Shown in pieces: positions 51,367-59,934 of a stretch of 64,000 nucleotides of DNA; the first letter of the stretch is position 1, and every line of letters starts with the position of its first letter. The stretch is taken from assembly GCA_951812655.1 (NCBI GenBank), contig OX638319.1:1465620-1529619 (forward strand), read 5' to 3'. The DNA is from an uncultured Candidatus Nitrosopumilus sp. (GTDB lineage Archaea > Thermoproteota > Nitrososphaeria > Nitrososphaerales > Nitrosopumilaceae). Both the position numbers and the translations under genes were made by a program. Under the pieces are notes generated by a model that was given only the letters and a program-made list of their open reading frames with translations, was not told the DNA's origin and ran no database searches.

Positions 51367-51526
51367 AATAATTGGTTTTGAAAAGAGTAGATCAAAAAAA
51401 ATAATGCATGCAGAACAATTCTGCATAAACTTCATGTATCATAAAATCAAATCAGAAATATTTTGAATCCTCTGCTTTTCACAGGTTTATGTCACATGAT
51501 CAACATTGACAATAAAAAATAATTGG
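51365..51526 (+). mobile_element. Casposon remnant C: leader and first codons of cas1
   Basis: 51414-51453 matches the 40-bp cas1 leader (34 of 40 with the copy at 16701). Nine bases later, TTG at 51463 opens NPLLFTGL..INID, the first ~17 codons of cas1 with a small frameshift, then all homology ends. AAAATAATTGG at 51365-51375 is repeated at 51516-51526, perhaps a target duplication. Only about 150 bp of the element is left. Confidence 0.65.
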
Positions 51527-51536
51527 AAAAAAGAGA

Positions 51537-51791
51537 TCAAGGTTTTGATATGTGCTTTTCTATTGCAGTAACTCTTTCTTGCAGATCAGTGATATCCACA
51601 CGATATGCAGAGGGTTTGCAATCAAAACCGTTGTGTCCATGTGCACATGTTTCAGAATATCTTGGCACTTTGGATTGTTTTTGAGGTGTTGTTTCTTCAG
51701 ACTCTGCGGTGACAAAGGTGGCAGATGTGGCTATGATGCCTATGGACATTACCGATGCAAATACCGCTATCTGAAGGGATTTGCCTTTCAT
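51537..51791 (-). CDS. Small secreted protein, unknown
   Basis: 84 residues: a signal peptide (ends TFVTAES), then a short domain with two Cys (SETCAHGHNGFDC) and a C-terminal helix (DITDLQERVTAIEKHI). It shares an upstream operator-like sequence with 52718-53212, so the two may be co-regulated. No family recognised. Confidence 0.55.
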   Translation of the reverse strand: MKGKSLQIAVFASVMSIGIIATSATFVTAESEETTPQKQSKVPRYSETCAHGHNGFDCKPSAYRVDITDLQERVTAIEKHISKP

Positions 51792-51812
51792 GATTTCTTA
51801 TAATTGATAATA

Positions 51813-51853
51813 CTATTTATCAATATTGATAATTATATTAGTAATTATCATTT
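51813..51853. promoter_or_regulatory. TTTATCAnTATTGATAATTA operator-like site 1
   Basis: CTATTTATCAATATTGATAA is a near-perfect palindrome (TTATCAATATTGATAA), followed by a half site ATTATCATTT. The same arrangement recurs at 53235-53274. It lies just upstream of the small secreted protein 51537-51791. Confidence 0.55.
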
Positions 51854-51875
51854 TTTAGGAGTAAAAATTAGTCAG

Positions 51876-52643
51876 TTAGATTGCCTTTTGATGCTTATAC
51901 AGAGAATATATTATGATTGCATATGATGTGACCCACAATGTAGTCGAATAGTTGCTGATTGTGTAAAAGTCCCCCAATGCCACCAGGTAATAGTTTGCAA
52001 TATCGCCTGCCGCACCTGCAAACATTCCAATCAAAAGAAAGAACCATGCGATGATCAGCTTACTCTTCTTAAACAGGGTAAATCCAGTAACGGCAAAAGA
52101 TACAGTCAGAGATGCGAAAGTGACAGCAACAAGAGCATATGGAAATTCCAAATAATTAACATTGCCTGTACTCAGTACGAGAATAGAATACAACAGGACC
52201 ATTGCGATTGGAATTACAATAAGTAGAGCCTTTTGATATGGAAGGAGACGGTCTGCAAAGTATCGTATGTTAATTGCCATATGGGTCAGCATCAAGACAT
52301 ACTGAATTAGAAAGGACACTTCGGCTATAATTGGAGGGGATTCCTCTCCCAGTAAGTCGACATAATAAACAAACGTGAGTTCCCCCAAAAAAGTAAAAAG
52401 AAAACCCGTACCCAAGATCATATAGGACATCCCAAAGATTCTAGAGTAACTGTAAATTTTTGAAACGACAAAGCATGATGCCGCAGCTGCAAGTGGTGTG
52501 ACAGTCAAAAGTATCCCTGTTCCAAAATACAGGTCATCAGTGGGAGTTTGAGATTCCAAGAAGACATGAAATATGCTCATTGTCACTACCATGAGCACGG
52601 GAACAACGTATGGAAATTGGATTTTTTCAGAGACTGCCTTCAT
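51876..52643 (-). CDS. Seven-helix membrane protein, unknown
   Basis: 255 residues with seven hydrophobic helices and short loops. Conserved-looking charged residues lie inside helices (FTFLGELTFVYY, GAAGDIANYYLV). The size and topology recall 7TM sensor-type proteins, but there is no retinal Lys motif that I can see. It lies between two genes that share an operator-like site and may belong to the same response. Confidence 0.55.
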   Translation of the reverse strand: MKAVSEKIQFPYVVPVLMVVTMSIFHVFLESQTPTDDLYFGTGILLTVTPLAAAASCFVVSKIYSYSRIFGMSYMILGTGFLFTFLGELTFVYYVDLLGEESPPIIAEVSFLIQYVLMLTHMAINIRYFADRLLPYQKALLIVIPIAMVLLYSILVLSTGNVNYLEFPYALVAVTFASLTVSFAVTGFTLFKKSKLIIAWFFLLIGMFAGAAGDIANYYLVALGDFYTISNYSTTLWVTSYAIIIYSLYKHQKAI

Positions 52644-52717
52644 GTGAATAAATTATCTCCTGTTTGAGTAAAAACAATGCGGTCATGTTGATCAAACATA
52701 TTCATGTTCATAAAAAA

Positions 52718-53212
52718 TTAGGAGGAGGGAAGCACAACTGTACCAGATGTAATGCCCTTGTACGTCCAATCGTCCAGATTAAACCATACTCGCGACTGAC
52801 CCTCGCCAGTTGCACCACTAAACTTGCCTTGGCCTCCAGTGACGGTCCATTCAGTCTGACTCATCCCATATTTTCCTCGGCTGTATTCTAGGAAAGATAT
52901 TTCGATGTCGTAAAATGACAGGCTGTTTCCGGATTCGTCAGAAATTGTGTATGTCGTGGCATAATATCCGCCCTCTTCATGTGTAGGATCCTCTATGAAC
53001 TCATACACGCCATAAGTCTCAACTATCCCATCAAATACAGAAAAGAGTCCGAAATCAACGAATGTTCCACTGTAGTCATCCCCATCAGTGTCATATCCTT
53101 CAAAACTGCCTTGAAATGACAATGATGATTCTGCAAATGCGGGAGCAGTACCCACTGTAGTAATAATGCCCACAGATAGTGCTACAAGTATTGCCATGAT
53201 TGTTTTAGTCAT
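52718..53212 (-). CDS. Secreted beta-barrel-type protein
   Basis: 164 residues: a signal peptide (ends PAFAES), then all-beta sequence ending WTVTGGQGKFSGATGEGQSRVWFN...GTVVLP. The GGxGxFxGATGxG turn is found in allene-oxide-cyclase-like and related small barrels. An acidic stretch GYDTDGDDYSG could bind calcium. It is divergent from the wHTH regulator 53305 with an operator-like palindrome between them. Confidence 0.55.
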   Translation of the reverse strand: MTKTIMAILVALSVGIITTVGTAPAFAESSLSFQGSFEGYDTDGDDYSGTFVDFGLFSVFDGIVETYGVYEFIEDPTHEEGGYYATTYTISDESGNSLSFYDIEISFLEYSRGKYGMSQTEWTVTGGQGKFSGATGEGQSRVWFNLDDWTYKGITSGTVVLPSS

Positions 53213-53234
53213 TGGTACTGTTACTGCAATCTAT

Positions 53235-53274
53235 TATTTATCAGTATTGATAATTAGAAATATGATTATCATTT
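53235..53274. promoter_or_regulatory. TTTATCAnTATTGATAATTA operator-like site 2
   Basis: ATTTATCAGTATTGATAATTA followed by ATTATCATTT repeats site 1 at 51813 with few changes. It lies between the divergent secreted protein and the wHTH regulator, the usual place for an autoregulated operator. Confidence 0.6.
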
Positions 53275-53304
53275 ATGTTATTCGTTAAAATACTTGTGTT
53301 GCAT

Positions 53305-53925
53305 ATGACAAGTATGAATCCATTGGATAAGATTGTGGCACAAAGCGTGAGGGATGTTCTGGAAAAGGATCTTGGAAAGCATTCCTACAAAAAAATAGAA
53401 AAGGAGATCAATGACACGTATGGAATTTCCGTATTGGATGCGGTCTCTGACTTTGCAAAGTTTGACCTTGTACTGCGAAAATTCTTTGGAAACAGTGCTG
53501 CAAAACTAGAATCAAAAATTTTCAGAAAAGTCATAGTTGTAGAGAAAAAAGGCAAAGAGGAACCAACAATACTAATCAAGGATCCAAATACGGCAAAGAT
53601 GATTTTTGAGGCATACGGTGATCCAATCAAAAAGATAATTTTGGAATTACTGTTAAAGCAACCAAAATCAATTCCGGAGGCAATATCTCAAATCAAACTT
53701 CCGCAGGCATCAGCGTACAGGCGAGCAAAGGAATTGATACAAGATGGATTGTTGACCATGGCAGGACATACAAAGGCAACAGATGGCAGAAAGGTTACTG
53801 AATATGCTACAACATTTAATCGTGCAACATTTGACGTACAAGACAAAGGACTGTCAGTTAGTGTTAAGCTACAAAACAAGTTTTTGAAAGACAGCTTTGT
53901 GTTTAACTCCATATCTGAAAAATAA
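53305..53925 (+). CDS. Winged-helix transcriptional regulator
   Basis: The frame is open from 53275; ATG 53305 or 53314 is the likely start. The first ~100 residues are helical (SVRDVLEKDLGKHSYKKIEKEINDTYGI). An ArsR-type winged helix follows (GDPIKKIILELLLKQPKSIPEAISQIKLPQASAYRRAKELIQDGLLT, then a beta wing). It probably controls the divergent secreted gene and 51537-51791 through the shared TTATCA palindromes. Ligand unknown. Confidence 0.75.
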   Translation: MTSMNPLDKIVAQSVRDVLEKDLGKHSYKKIEKEINDTYGISVLDAVSDFAKFDLVLRKFFGNSAAKLESKIFRKVIVVEKKGKEEPTILIKDPNTAKMIFEAYGDPIKKIILELLLKQPKSIPEAISQIKLPQASAYRRAKELIQDGLLTMAGHTKATDGRKVTEYATTFNRATFDVQDKGLSVSVKLQNKFLKDSFVFNSISEK

Positions 53926-54000
53926 AAAACATTTTAGAAATTTTGTTGATGATTATTTCTACACAAAGTTATTGTATTATAAAATGATATCAACTGTGCT

Positions 54001-54994
54001 TTGAATCCTCTGATCATCACAGGTTTTGGAACATCAATCAACGTAGACAAACGAAAACTGATCATTACAAACAGACTAAAAGATACAAGACTGGAATTTT
54101 ATCCCCACAAGATTAATCATGATGGAATAGAAGACAAATTCAACATTCACAAGTTCACATCTCATGGTTTGGCCCATCTATTGGACGTTGATAAAGAGAA
54201 ATGGTGGAATGACATACTTGCAATGGAATATTTTCCTGAAACAAAACAAGAGATACTTGACAAGTATGAAAACAAGATGCAGTATCCAAGATGAGCATCA
54301 CAACGCCAAATGTGTTGAAAAGATTTTCCAATCTAAGACCATTCAACAAAATATTGATTGGTACAGGATACAAGACAGATGACAATGGCAATGTGATAAT
54401 TCCAACTTTGCCATACCTTGATGGAACACAGAGGGAATGTATCCAGTACATGCCATTTACAAATTATATCACTGGAGAGAAATTCCCAGATTCCGTAGAT
54501 ACTGTTCTCTAGTGGAAGCCATTGAATGAAACGTTGGATGACTATGCCAACTACTGGAAGCCATTGAATGAAACGTTGGATGACTATGCCAACCACAAGG
54601 AGACAAAGTCAGGTGGAAATATTGGCTTGTTATCCAGATTACGCATGAAAATAGACAGGAATCAGATAAAATATGTCGGAAAGGAGGTGGCAAATCTTGA
54701 TGCCTCTAACATCCTAGGAGTTAGTGAAGATTCTGAGGGTTGTATTGTATATGACAATCTAGAGGAGAAAATACTAGACATTAGACCGAGAGATTCCTAC
54801 AAGCTTGGAATATCTAGGAGTAACTTGATTGCAATCCAAAAGAAAATCAGGAGCAAGGACTCTCAAGTAAAACTTCAGAAAGGAACCATCAAAATGCTAC
54901 AAAAGGCATTTTCTGACACTGTTTCGGGAAATTTCCGGAATGATGACCGGAAAGATAACGACACCATGATTGAACGGGAGGCGATAATGAAATA
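54001..54994 (+). pseudogene. Fused and broken cas1-polB remnant
   Basis: Cas1 part: NPLIITGFGTSINVDKRKLI... to KINHDGI. It is followed directly by the polymerase part DKFNIHKFTSHGLAHLLDVD. Damage: a frameshift near 54285 (the frame ends NKMQYPR), an in-frame TAG where casposon A has TAC (54509-54514 region), and a 42-bp tandem duplication that doubles WKPLNETLDDYAN. The rest follows casposon A's PolB to its last residues (EREAIMK). Confidence 0.85.
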
Positions 54995-55396
54995 ATGACC
55001 GGAATGATAGAAGAGAATACCGGAATGATAGAAGAGAATACCGGAATGATAGAAGAGAATACCGGAATGATAACCGAAACTAATGACAGAGAATACACTG
55101 CAAGTGGAAGAAGAAAACGCAGTAAAGAAAGGGGCAAGGACAGCAAGCCAAGAAACTTCCCACTACATACATTGAAGAACTTGCCACAGTTCAGAGACAA
55201 ATCCCATCAGGAAGTTAGAAAATACATACTTGAAAAGAAGGGAGTTGATATTGAAAGCAATTTCAACTGGAATAAGATAATAGTGTGGATGCTTATGGGA
55301 CTTGCAATTGTTGCAGGTGGAATCGGAATTTGGAAATTATGGAAACAATGGAGTTCTGATGAGAATGCCCGAATCTCAGAAAATCTACAGCCGTGA
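54995..55396 (+). CDS. Small casposon repeat/membrane protein, copy in remnant D
   Basis: 133 residues, fully open: three GMIEENT heptads (21-bp steps), GMITETN, a basic RRKRSKERGKDSKPRNF stretch and the same FPLHTLKNLPQFRDKSHQEVRKYIL core as 2908-3369. One membrane helix (about 91-113) with a different sequence follows. Its start again overlaps the polB stop (TAATG). It has kept its frame while polB and cas1 next to it collected stops, which hints at selection or at recent decay. Confidence 0.7.
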   Translation: MTGMIEENTGMIEENTGMIEENTGMITETNDREYTASGRRKRSKERGKDSKPRNFPLHTLKNLPQFRDKSHQEVRKYILEKKGVDIESNFNWNKIIVWMLMGLAIVAGGIGIWKLWKQWSSDENARISENLQP

Positions 55397-55482
55397 ATAA
55401 TTTTTATTTTCATTCCTTTTTAATTATACATGCTAGTATGACCCTCTCTAGAAATCACCGTATAACAAAATGAATTTGCAGA

Positions 55483-56046
55483 TCATGGCTTTGCAAGAGT
55501 TATGCCGTTTTGTTTTTGATACTTTCCCTTTCTGTCTTTGTACGATGTCTCTGGTTCTTCTGGGCTTTCAAAAAATAAGACTTGTGCAAGACCTTCATTT
55601 GCGTAAATTTTTGCAGGCAGTGGTGTAGTGTTTGATATCTCCAAAGTGACATGACATTCCCATTCTGGCTCAAACGGAGTAACATTGACAATAATCCCAC
55701 ATCGGGCATAAGTTGATTTTCCCAGGCATACGGTCATAGCGTTTCTTGGAATTTTGAAGCATTCCACGCTTCGTGCAAGGGCAAAAGAGTTTGGCGGTAT
55801 AATGCATATTGGACCCTTAAAATCCACAAAGGATTCGGGGTTGAAGTTTTTTGGGTCAACTATTGCGTTGTTTACATTGGTGAAGATCTTGAACTCGTCA
55901 GATACTCTTAGATCATACCCGAAGGATGAAACACCAAACGAAATTACGCCATCCCGCATTTGACTGTCCTCAAACGGCTCTATCATCTTCTTTTCCAAAG
56001 ATTGTTTTTTTATCCATCTGTCGTTTTTGATCAATTTTGTATCCAC
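55483..56046 (-). CDS. dcd: dCTP deaminase
   Basis: 187 residues matching Dcd: [60 protein letters not shown]-type core (here [14 protein letters not shown]), and [13 protein letters not shown]. The catalytic Glu lies in FEPEWE and the structural SSFGYDLR binds the nucleotide. It makes dUTP from dCTP for dTTP synthesis. The start is GTG, inside the 3' end of the siroheme-type fragment. Confidence 0.92.
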   Translation of the reverse strand: MDTKLIKNDRWIKKQSLEKKMIEPFEDSQMRDGVISFGVSSFGYDLRVSDEFKIFTNVNNAIVDPKNFNPESFVDFKGPICIIPPNSFALARSVECFKIPRNAMTVCLGKSTYARCGIIVNVTPFEPEWECHVTLEISNTTPLPAKIYANEGLAQVLFFESPEEPETSYKDRKGKYQKQNGITLAKP

Positions 56047-56362
56047 AAATCAAAAAGCGCTTTGATTCTTTTTTTTGCATCAGCGAGTTTTCCAGCCTTT
56101 AAACTTAGATTAAGTTTCTTATCATCCATTAGACTATACATGAATTCTTTTCGCTCATTTGGAGTTTGAATTTTTGTTTTCGCTAGATTCCTAGCATATT
56201 CATGGACTCTGATGTAGTTTAGATATTCTTTTTTTATTACTTTCTTGAAAATCTCTTCTGCTTCAATTCTGATCTTTTTGGACATTATCGGGCTTTTGCC
56301 CTTTGTAGATATTGCAATCTGCACTATATTTTCTATGTTGATTAGTGATGGATGTGAAAAAT
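56031..56362 (-). pseudogene. C-terminal part of a Met8/CysG-type precorrin-2 dehydrogenase
   Basis: HPSLINIENIVQIAISTKGKSPIMSKKIRIEAEEIF is the conserved PSxI...IAIST-GKSP segment and dimerisation helix of siroheme synthases. The NAD-binding Rossmann domain that should precede it is absent. No start codon precedes the homology except GTG 56324 inside it. The frame runs into a stop before any Rossmann motif. It abuts, head to head, a truncated CbtA-like gene. Confidence 0.65.
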
Positions 56363-56573
56363 CACGGCGTTTGTAGGATATGCGATATTCATCGGAGTGA
56401 CATTTACATTAATGCCTCCAAATCCAGATGAAGTAACAGCTCCAATGGATTTGGTAAACGGCTTTAGAGTGATGTCTGTGCTTGGAGTAAGTGCATTTTG
56501 GGTATCTGCTGCAGTAATTCTGGGCATGTTGTGGCACAAATTAAGACCTGATGCTGAGATTTCTAGTACATAA
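56358..56573 (+). pseudogene. C-terminal part of a CbtA-like cobalt transport protein
   Basis: The frame after a TGA reads FVGYAIFIGVTFTLMPPNPDEVTAPMDLVNGFRVMSVLGVSAFWVSAAVILGMLW. This resembles the last quarter of CbtA membrane proteins (P.xPD.I.AP.dLv..FR..S......W..lG). The earlier helices and the start are missing. The break point coincides with that of the opposite-strand Met8-type fragment. Confidence 0.55.
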
Positions 56574-56593
56574 CTTCTAGTAGAAAGAATACC

Positions 56594-56845
56594 ATGTCGG
56601 GTAAAACTCTGGATGTTAGTTTTGTACTTGTTGGCTGTGAGTATGACATGACTCATTTTGTTGCAAAAAAGCTAAAGCATATTCCAAGGGTAACTAATGT
56701 TCAAGAAACTGTCGGAATGTATGATATCGTTGTGACTATGAAATCAGATTCTTCAGACACGGTAAACAGTATAATTGCAAACAAAATCAGGTTGATTGAA
56801 GGTATAAGAACTACTCTTACTCTGTTTGGCAACAAATCCGCATGA
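56594..56845 (+). CDS. Stand-alone Lrp/AsnC ligand-binding (RAM) domain
   Basis: 83 residues with the RAM ferredoxin-like fold: DVSFVLVGCEYDMTHFVAKKLKHIPRVTNVQETVGMYDIVVTMKSDSSDTVNSII..KIRLIEGIRTTLTLF. There is no DNA-binding HTH. Such proteins bind amino acids and may modify full-length Lrp regulators by co-assembly. It is a single-gene unit. Confidence 0.85.
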   Translation: MSGKTLDVSFVLVGCEYDMTHFVAKKLKHIPRVTNVQETVGMYDIVVTMKSDSSDTVNSIIANKIRLIEGIRTTLTLFGNKSA

Positions 56846-57349
56846 TTGCAAATTAGGAGGCGTAATGTGAGAGAGAAATCAAAAAATCCTGCTTGAGATT
56901 ACTGTTCTTGAAAGAATCTGCTTTATTGCGACATCAAACTTTTCTTGTCCTTCTTTCTTGGTGTCTGTTGTTTTTACTACTGTAGATTTTTCTTGCTTGG
57001 TTGGCTTTTCTCGTGATCTATGGTAAATGTTTTTAATGGCACTGCCTTCAAGTCATCATACACCTCTTTTTTAGGCTGTAGATGCCTATCTTGTAAATTT
57101 TGCACAATTAAGATAGGCAGTCATAGAATAAAAATATTAGTCTTCAAGCATTTGTTGCGTCCTTGATTGCACGTTCTGCAATACTTGGTTTACTGGGTTA
57201 TGTCTTCTACCAATAAAGATCTGTTTTCAGAATTTTACACTAGACAAAGAATGGTTTTTTGTCAGTTGTTGAAATTGTCATGGGGGAAAAATTTGTACAT
57301 CGATAGAAAAACAAACAACCCTTTAGTCTAATGTAGTCAAAAAGGTATC
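56846..57349. other. Gap of 500 bp with a 10-bp-stem hairpin
   Basis: No supported gene. TGCCTATCTT (57083-57092) pairs perfectly with AAGATAGGCA (57110-57119) around 17 bases. On the minus strand a frame ending FDVAIKQILSRTVISSRIF (stop near 56888) looks coding but has no start and shifts frame upstream, so it may be a decayed small gene. Confidence 0.4.
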
Positions 57350-58051
57350 ATGGAGGAGGCAGTTCTATTTGGAGTTGTAATCTTTGGACTGATACATGGG
57401 GTTAGCCCTTCTCATGGTTGGACAGTAGCAATGCTGTTTTCCATGCAAAGCCAAAAACCAATGCTTAGAAGCCTGATTAGCTCCGGAATAATTGCCAGTG
57501 CACACTTTGTATCCTCAATTGTGGTGGTAGTTGCATACCTGCTTGTAGCGACTTTGGTCGAAATACCTGGTGCCTACTTGCAGTATGGCGCAGCATTCGG
57601 ATTAGGAATCCTGGCATACCTGTTTTGGAGGGAAAAAGGGGAGGACTTGGTTCAAACCCAACATGGACATCTACATGATCATGCCGAACATACAGAACAT
57701 GAGCATGTGCATTGGCACAAAGAAACCGGTTACCACTCGCATCCACATGCTCACCAGACTAGGGTTCTGCCCAGTCTGAAGTCAATAGCAGCGTTTGCCT
57801 TTGTGTTGGGATTTGTACATGAAGAAGAATTTGTAATTCTTGCGTTGGCTGTAGGCGGAGTTGAACCACTAATGCTAATGATCGCATATGCAGGCTCTGT
57901 TGCTGCTGCATTGATTGGGATAACGATGCTTGCAGTAAAAGCATACACAAAGTTTCAGTACAAATTCATTCACTACAACAAGTACTTGTCAAAAGTTACC
58001 GCTCTGATATTGGCAGTTATGGCAGTAGGATTTGCAACAGGTATCTTTTAG
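57350..58051 (+). CDS. Nickel/cobalt transporter with His-rich loop (RcnA/NicO-like)
   Basis: 233 residues with six helices. Helix 1 has GLIHGVSPSHGWTVAML and helix 4 has FAFVLGFVHEEEFVILAL, the paired H-rich signatures of NicO/RcnA and UreH-type Ni/Co transporters. The loop between helices 3 and 4 has about 16 His in 50 residues (HGHLHDHAEHTEHEHVHWHKETGYHSHPHAH) to collect metal. The direction of transport is unclear. It lies 800 bp from the truncated CbtA-like gene. Confidence 0.85.
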   Translation: MEEAVLFGVVIFGLIHGVSPSHGWTVAMLFSMQSQKPMLRSLISSGIIASAHFVSSIVVVVAYLLVATLVEIPGAYLQYGAAFGLGILAYLFWREKGEDLVQTQHGHLHDHAEHTEHEHVHWHKETGYHSHPHAHQTRVLPSLKSIAAFAFVLGFVHEEEFVILALAVGGVEPLMLMIAYAGSVAAALIGITMLAVKAYTKFQYKFIHYNKYLSKVTALILAVMAVGFATGIF

Positions 58052-58107
58052 TCAAGTTTATTTTTTCAAGTTTATTTTTTCAATCAGCCTGTCAACCAAC
58101 CATAATC

Positions 58108-58215
58108 ATGAAACAAAAATCAATCTTTGCACTGGTTCTAAGTGCAATACTTGTCTTAACTGTCTCAAGTATGGACTCTGCCTTTGCAGATGACGACAGA
58201 TATGATGACGAGTAA
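58108..58215 (+). CDS. Tiny exported acidic peptide
   Basis: 35 residues: MKQKSIFALVLSAILVLTVS, then SMDSAFA as cleavage region and the mature tail DDDRYDDE. The signal peptide is convincing. The acidic tail could bind metal, which would fit its position 57 bases after the Ni/Co transporter in the same direction. Confidence 0.5.
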   Translation: MKQKSIFALVLSAILVLTVSSMDSAFADDDRYDDE

Positions 58216-58531
58216 GAAAGAGAAGAAAGAAGAAGCTAAAAATCAGGTTACCTGAAAAGACAACAAAAATTTTTTTGTTTTATTACTAAACCTCATCATG
58301 TCTATTTGATTGTGCATTACTAGTAGAATCAATATCTCGCTTTGTTCACAATCCAAGAATGGTGAATTGCCTTTCTTAAAACCCATAAATCAAGATTATC
58401 TAGTTGTTACAAAATGTCTGCAAACTCAGTCTGTCGACTTTAGAACCAGATGCGTTACAGTCCTGCAAATCCTAAAACCATTCTTTAGGATGAGATGTTT
58501 TGGATTTTGACACTACAAAAAAAAGTATAAG
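58216..58531. other. Gap of 316 bp
   Basis: I see no gene, hairpin or repeat that I can support here. A 66-codon plus-strand frame at 58310 lacks coding character and a promoter. Confidence 0.5.
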
Positions 58532-58777
58532 ATGGCTAAATCCACGACATTCGTGGACTCCAGTGATCATGATTCCCATTCTGATGCGCAGATACGGAAC
58601 ATTCTGTCATCCATGAAGAATGTGGCAGTGGTAGGAATATCAAAGAATCCAGAAAAACCGGCACACTATGTTCCAAAATATCTCATGTCACAGGGATACA
58701 ACATAATTCCTGTGAATCCGACTGCGTATGAAATACTTAAAAATTCGGTTTCGTCCTCACTTAATTCTATCAATTAA
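58532..58777 (+). pseudogene. Truncated CoA-binding (YccU-like) protein
   Basis: IRNILSSMKNVAVVGISKNPEKPAHYVPKYLMSQGYNIIPVNPTAYEIL is the Rossmann CoA-binding core. Full-length members run to about 140 residues. Here the frame stops at residue 81 (SLNSIN) and the downstream DNA belongs to an opposite-strand gene. The missing part includes the second half of the fold, so it is most likely a remnant. Confidence 0.65.
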
Positions 58778-59048
58778 AAATCCGTTCTCTTATGTCAGGA
58801 ATATGCTTGTAAACTATATCTCTAATCTTGATCTGATCCTCTTCTGTTGGCGTTTCTGTTTGCGAACTTAAAATGGCACCGCCCATTCCCAATGCCATTC
58901 CCATAATAATGCCATAAACAAACTCCTCGGGGCTATCCACCTTGAAAACATCCTTGTTTTCCTTAATCTCCTCCAAATACGACGGAATTGTGGCGACAGC
59001 GCCATTGATTACCTGGAGAATCAAAGCCTCAAGTTGATCTTCGCTCAT
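58770..59048 (-). CDS. Small protein, unknown
   Basis: 92 residues, mainly helical and acidic, with a Gly/Met-rich segment (YGIIMGMALGMGGAILSS) that is too mild for a certain membrane helix. It overlaps the end of the CoA-binding remnant by 8 bases. No family recognised. Confidence 0.5.
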   Translation of the reverse strand: MSEDQLEALILQVINGAVATIPSYLEEIKENKDVFKVDSPEEFVYGIIMGMALGMGGAILSSQTETPTEEDQIKIRDIVYKHIPDIRERIFN

Positions 59049-59107
59049 GAATCTGATGTGAGATATTTCTTAATAAATTTGCACCTAAGCTTTTTAATCC
59101 CATTTTT

Positions 59108-59521
59108 TTGAACAGATGCATGTTCTCATTCTTTACCACAAAGGAAGCAAATGCTGCGTTGCCAGACGTGATAAAAAAATTTGAATATTCTTTGGCAAAA
59201 AACACAGAAGTAAAAAAAATCGAGCAGGAATTGCAGATGAGCGTTTCAACCACAAATTCTTTTGAAACATACGTCAACCTAAAACAAAAGCTGAATGCAG
59301 CAATTACAAAATTCTACGAATCTGTAGAGATATTGGAAAACACTGGAGTAGTGGTAAAAAGTATCGAACAAGGCCTGTTGGATTTTCCCTCAAAGAGATT
59401 CGAGGAAGAAGTTTGGCTTTGCTGGAAATACGGGGAAACTGTAATAAAATTCTGGCATGAGAAAGATTCAGGATTCATGGGAAGAAAACCTATAGAAGTA
59501 AGTGACGAATCACTGGTCTAG
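59108..59521 (+). CDS. DUF2203 family protein
   Basis: 137 residues with the DUF2203 layout: FFTTKEANAALPDVIKKFEYSL, a long helix, then VVVKSIEQGLLDFPSKRFEEEVWLCWKYGETVIKFWHEKDSGFMGRKPI. The CWKYGE..I.FWHE..SGFMGR part is the family hallmark. Function unknown; found in archaea and bacteria. An ATG at 59120 is an alternative start. Confidence 0.8.
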   Translation: MNRCMFSFFTTKEANAALPDVIKKFEYSLAKNTEVKKIEQELQMSVSTTNSFETYVNLKQKLNAAITKFYESVEILENTGVVVKSIEQGLLDFPSKRFEEEVWLCWKYGETVIKFWHEKDSGFMGRKPIEVSDESLV

Positions 59522-59641
59522 CATCATCATACAGCATACAGATTTCCATCAATCATAAACAATTTTCTGCAGTTAGACAGAGCGGTAGACAAAAAAATCT
59601 CAGAGGTGCAAAAAAATGATTTCATTCAGTGCATCATTAAA

Positions 59642-59776
59642 TCATGCATTTGAAATTGGGTCTACACGAATTTCCAATTTTGAGGATTTGATATCACTCC
59701 AGGCATTTGTTGCCACATCCAATAGTGCATCTACTGCGATGGATACTTCTTTTGATTGAGTTTGATTTGATTTCAT
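59642..59776 (-). CDS. Possible 44-residue protein
   Basis: ATG to TGA frame encoding MKSNQTQSKEVSIAVDALLD and on to ...AWSDIKSSKLEIRVDPISNA. Codon use and the amphipathic helix look coding, and it occupies the middle of a 413-bp gap (59522-59934) that otherwise shows nothing. No family recognised. Confidence 0.4.
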   Translation of the reverse strand: MKSNQTQSKEVSIAVDALLDVATNAWSDIKSSKLEIRVDPISNA

Positions 59777-59934
59777 ACATGATTTATGTGGATTTTGCTT
59801 AATAGTGACTCGTAGAAATTATTCTTTTGTTTCATTATTGAAACAGTAAAAATTTTTTACTTGTCAGATGTTGAAAAGATTATACGAAATATTTTTAAAT
59901 TGTTTTTCAAGTATCAGTTGTCGGCACCCACACT

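Larger units (their letters stand above)
53952..55396 (+). mobile_element. Casposon remnant D: cas1-polB deletion fusion plus small gene
   Basis: The 40-bp cas1 leader (53952-53991, 35 of 40 with copy B) is followed by cas1 codons 1-43. These are fused at about 54128 to the polB 3' third and then to an intact small repeat/membrane gene. A single large deletion removed everything between cas1 codon 43 and about polB codon 670. The fusion shows the ancestral order cas1 - (cargo) - polB - small gene, all on one strand. TAGAAAT near 55452 might be part of the lost right end; this is weak. Confidence 0.75.

Noticed and set aside
56342-56656. 104-codon minus-strand frame opposite the CbtA-like and Lrp-type genes
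   Set aside because: It is the antisense shadow of two better-supported plus-strand sequences.
58310-58510. 66-codon plus-strand frame
   Set aside because: No ribosome site or TATA box and a Cys/Phe-rich sequence typical of random AT-rich translation.
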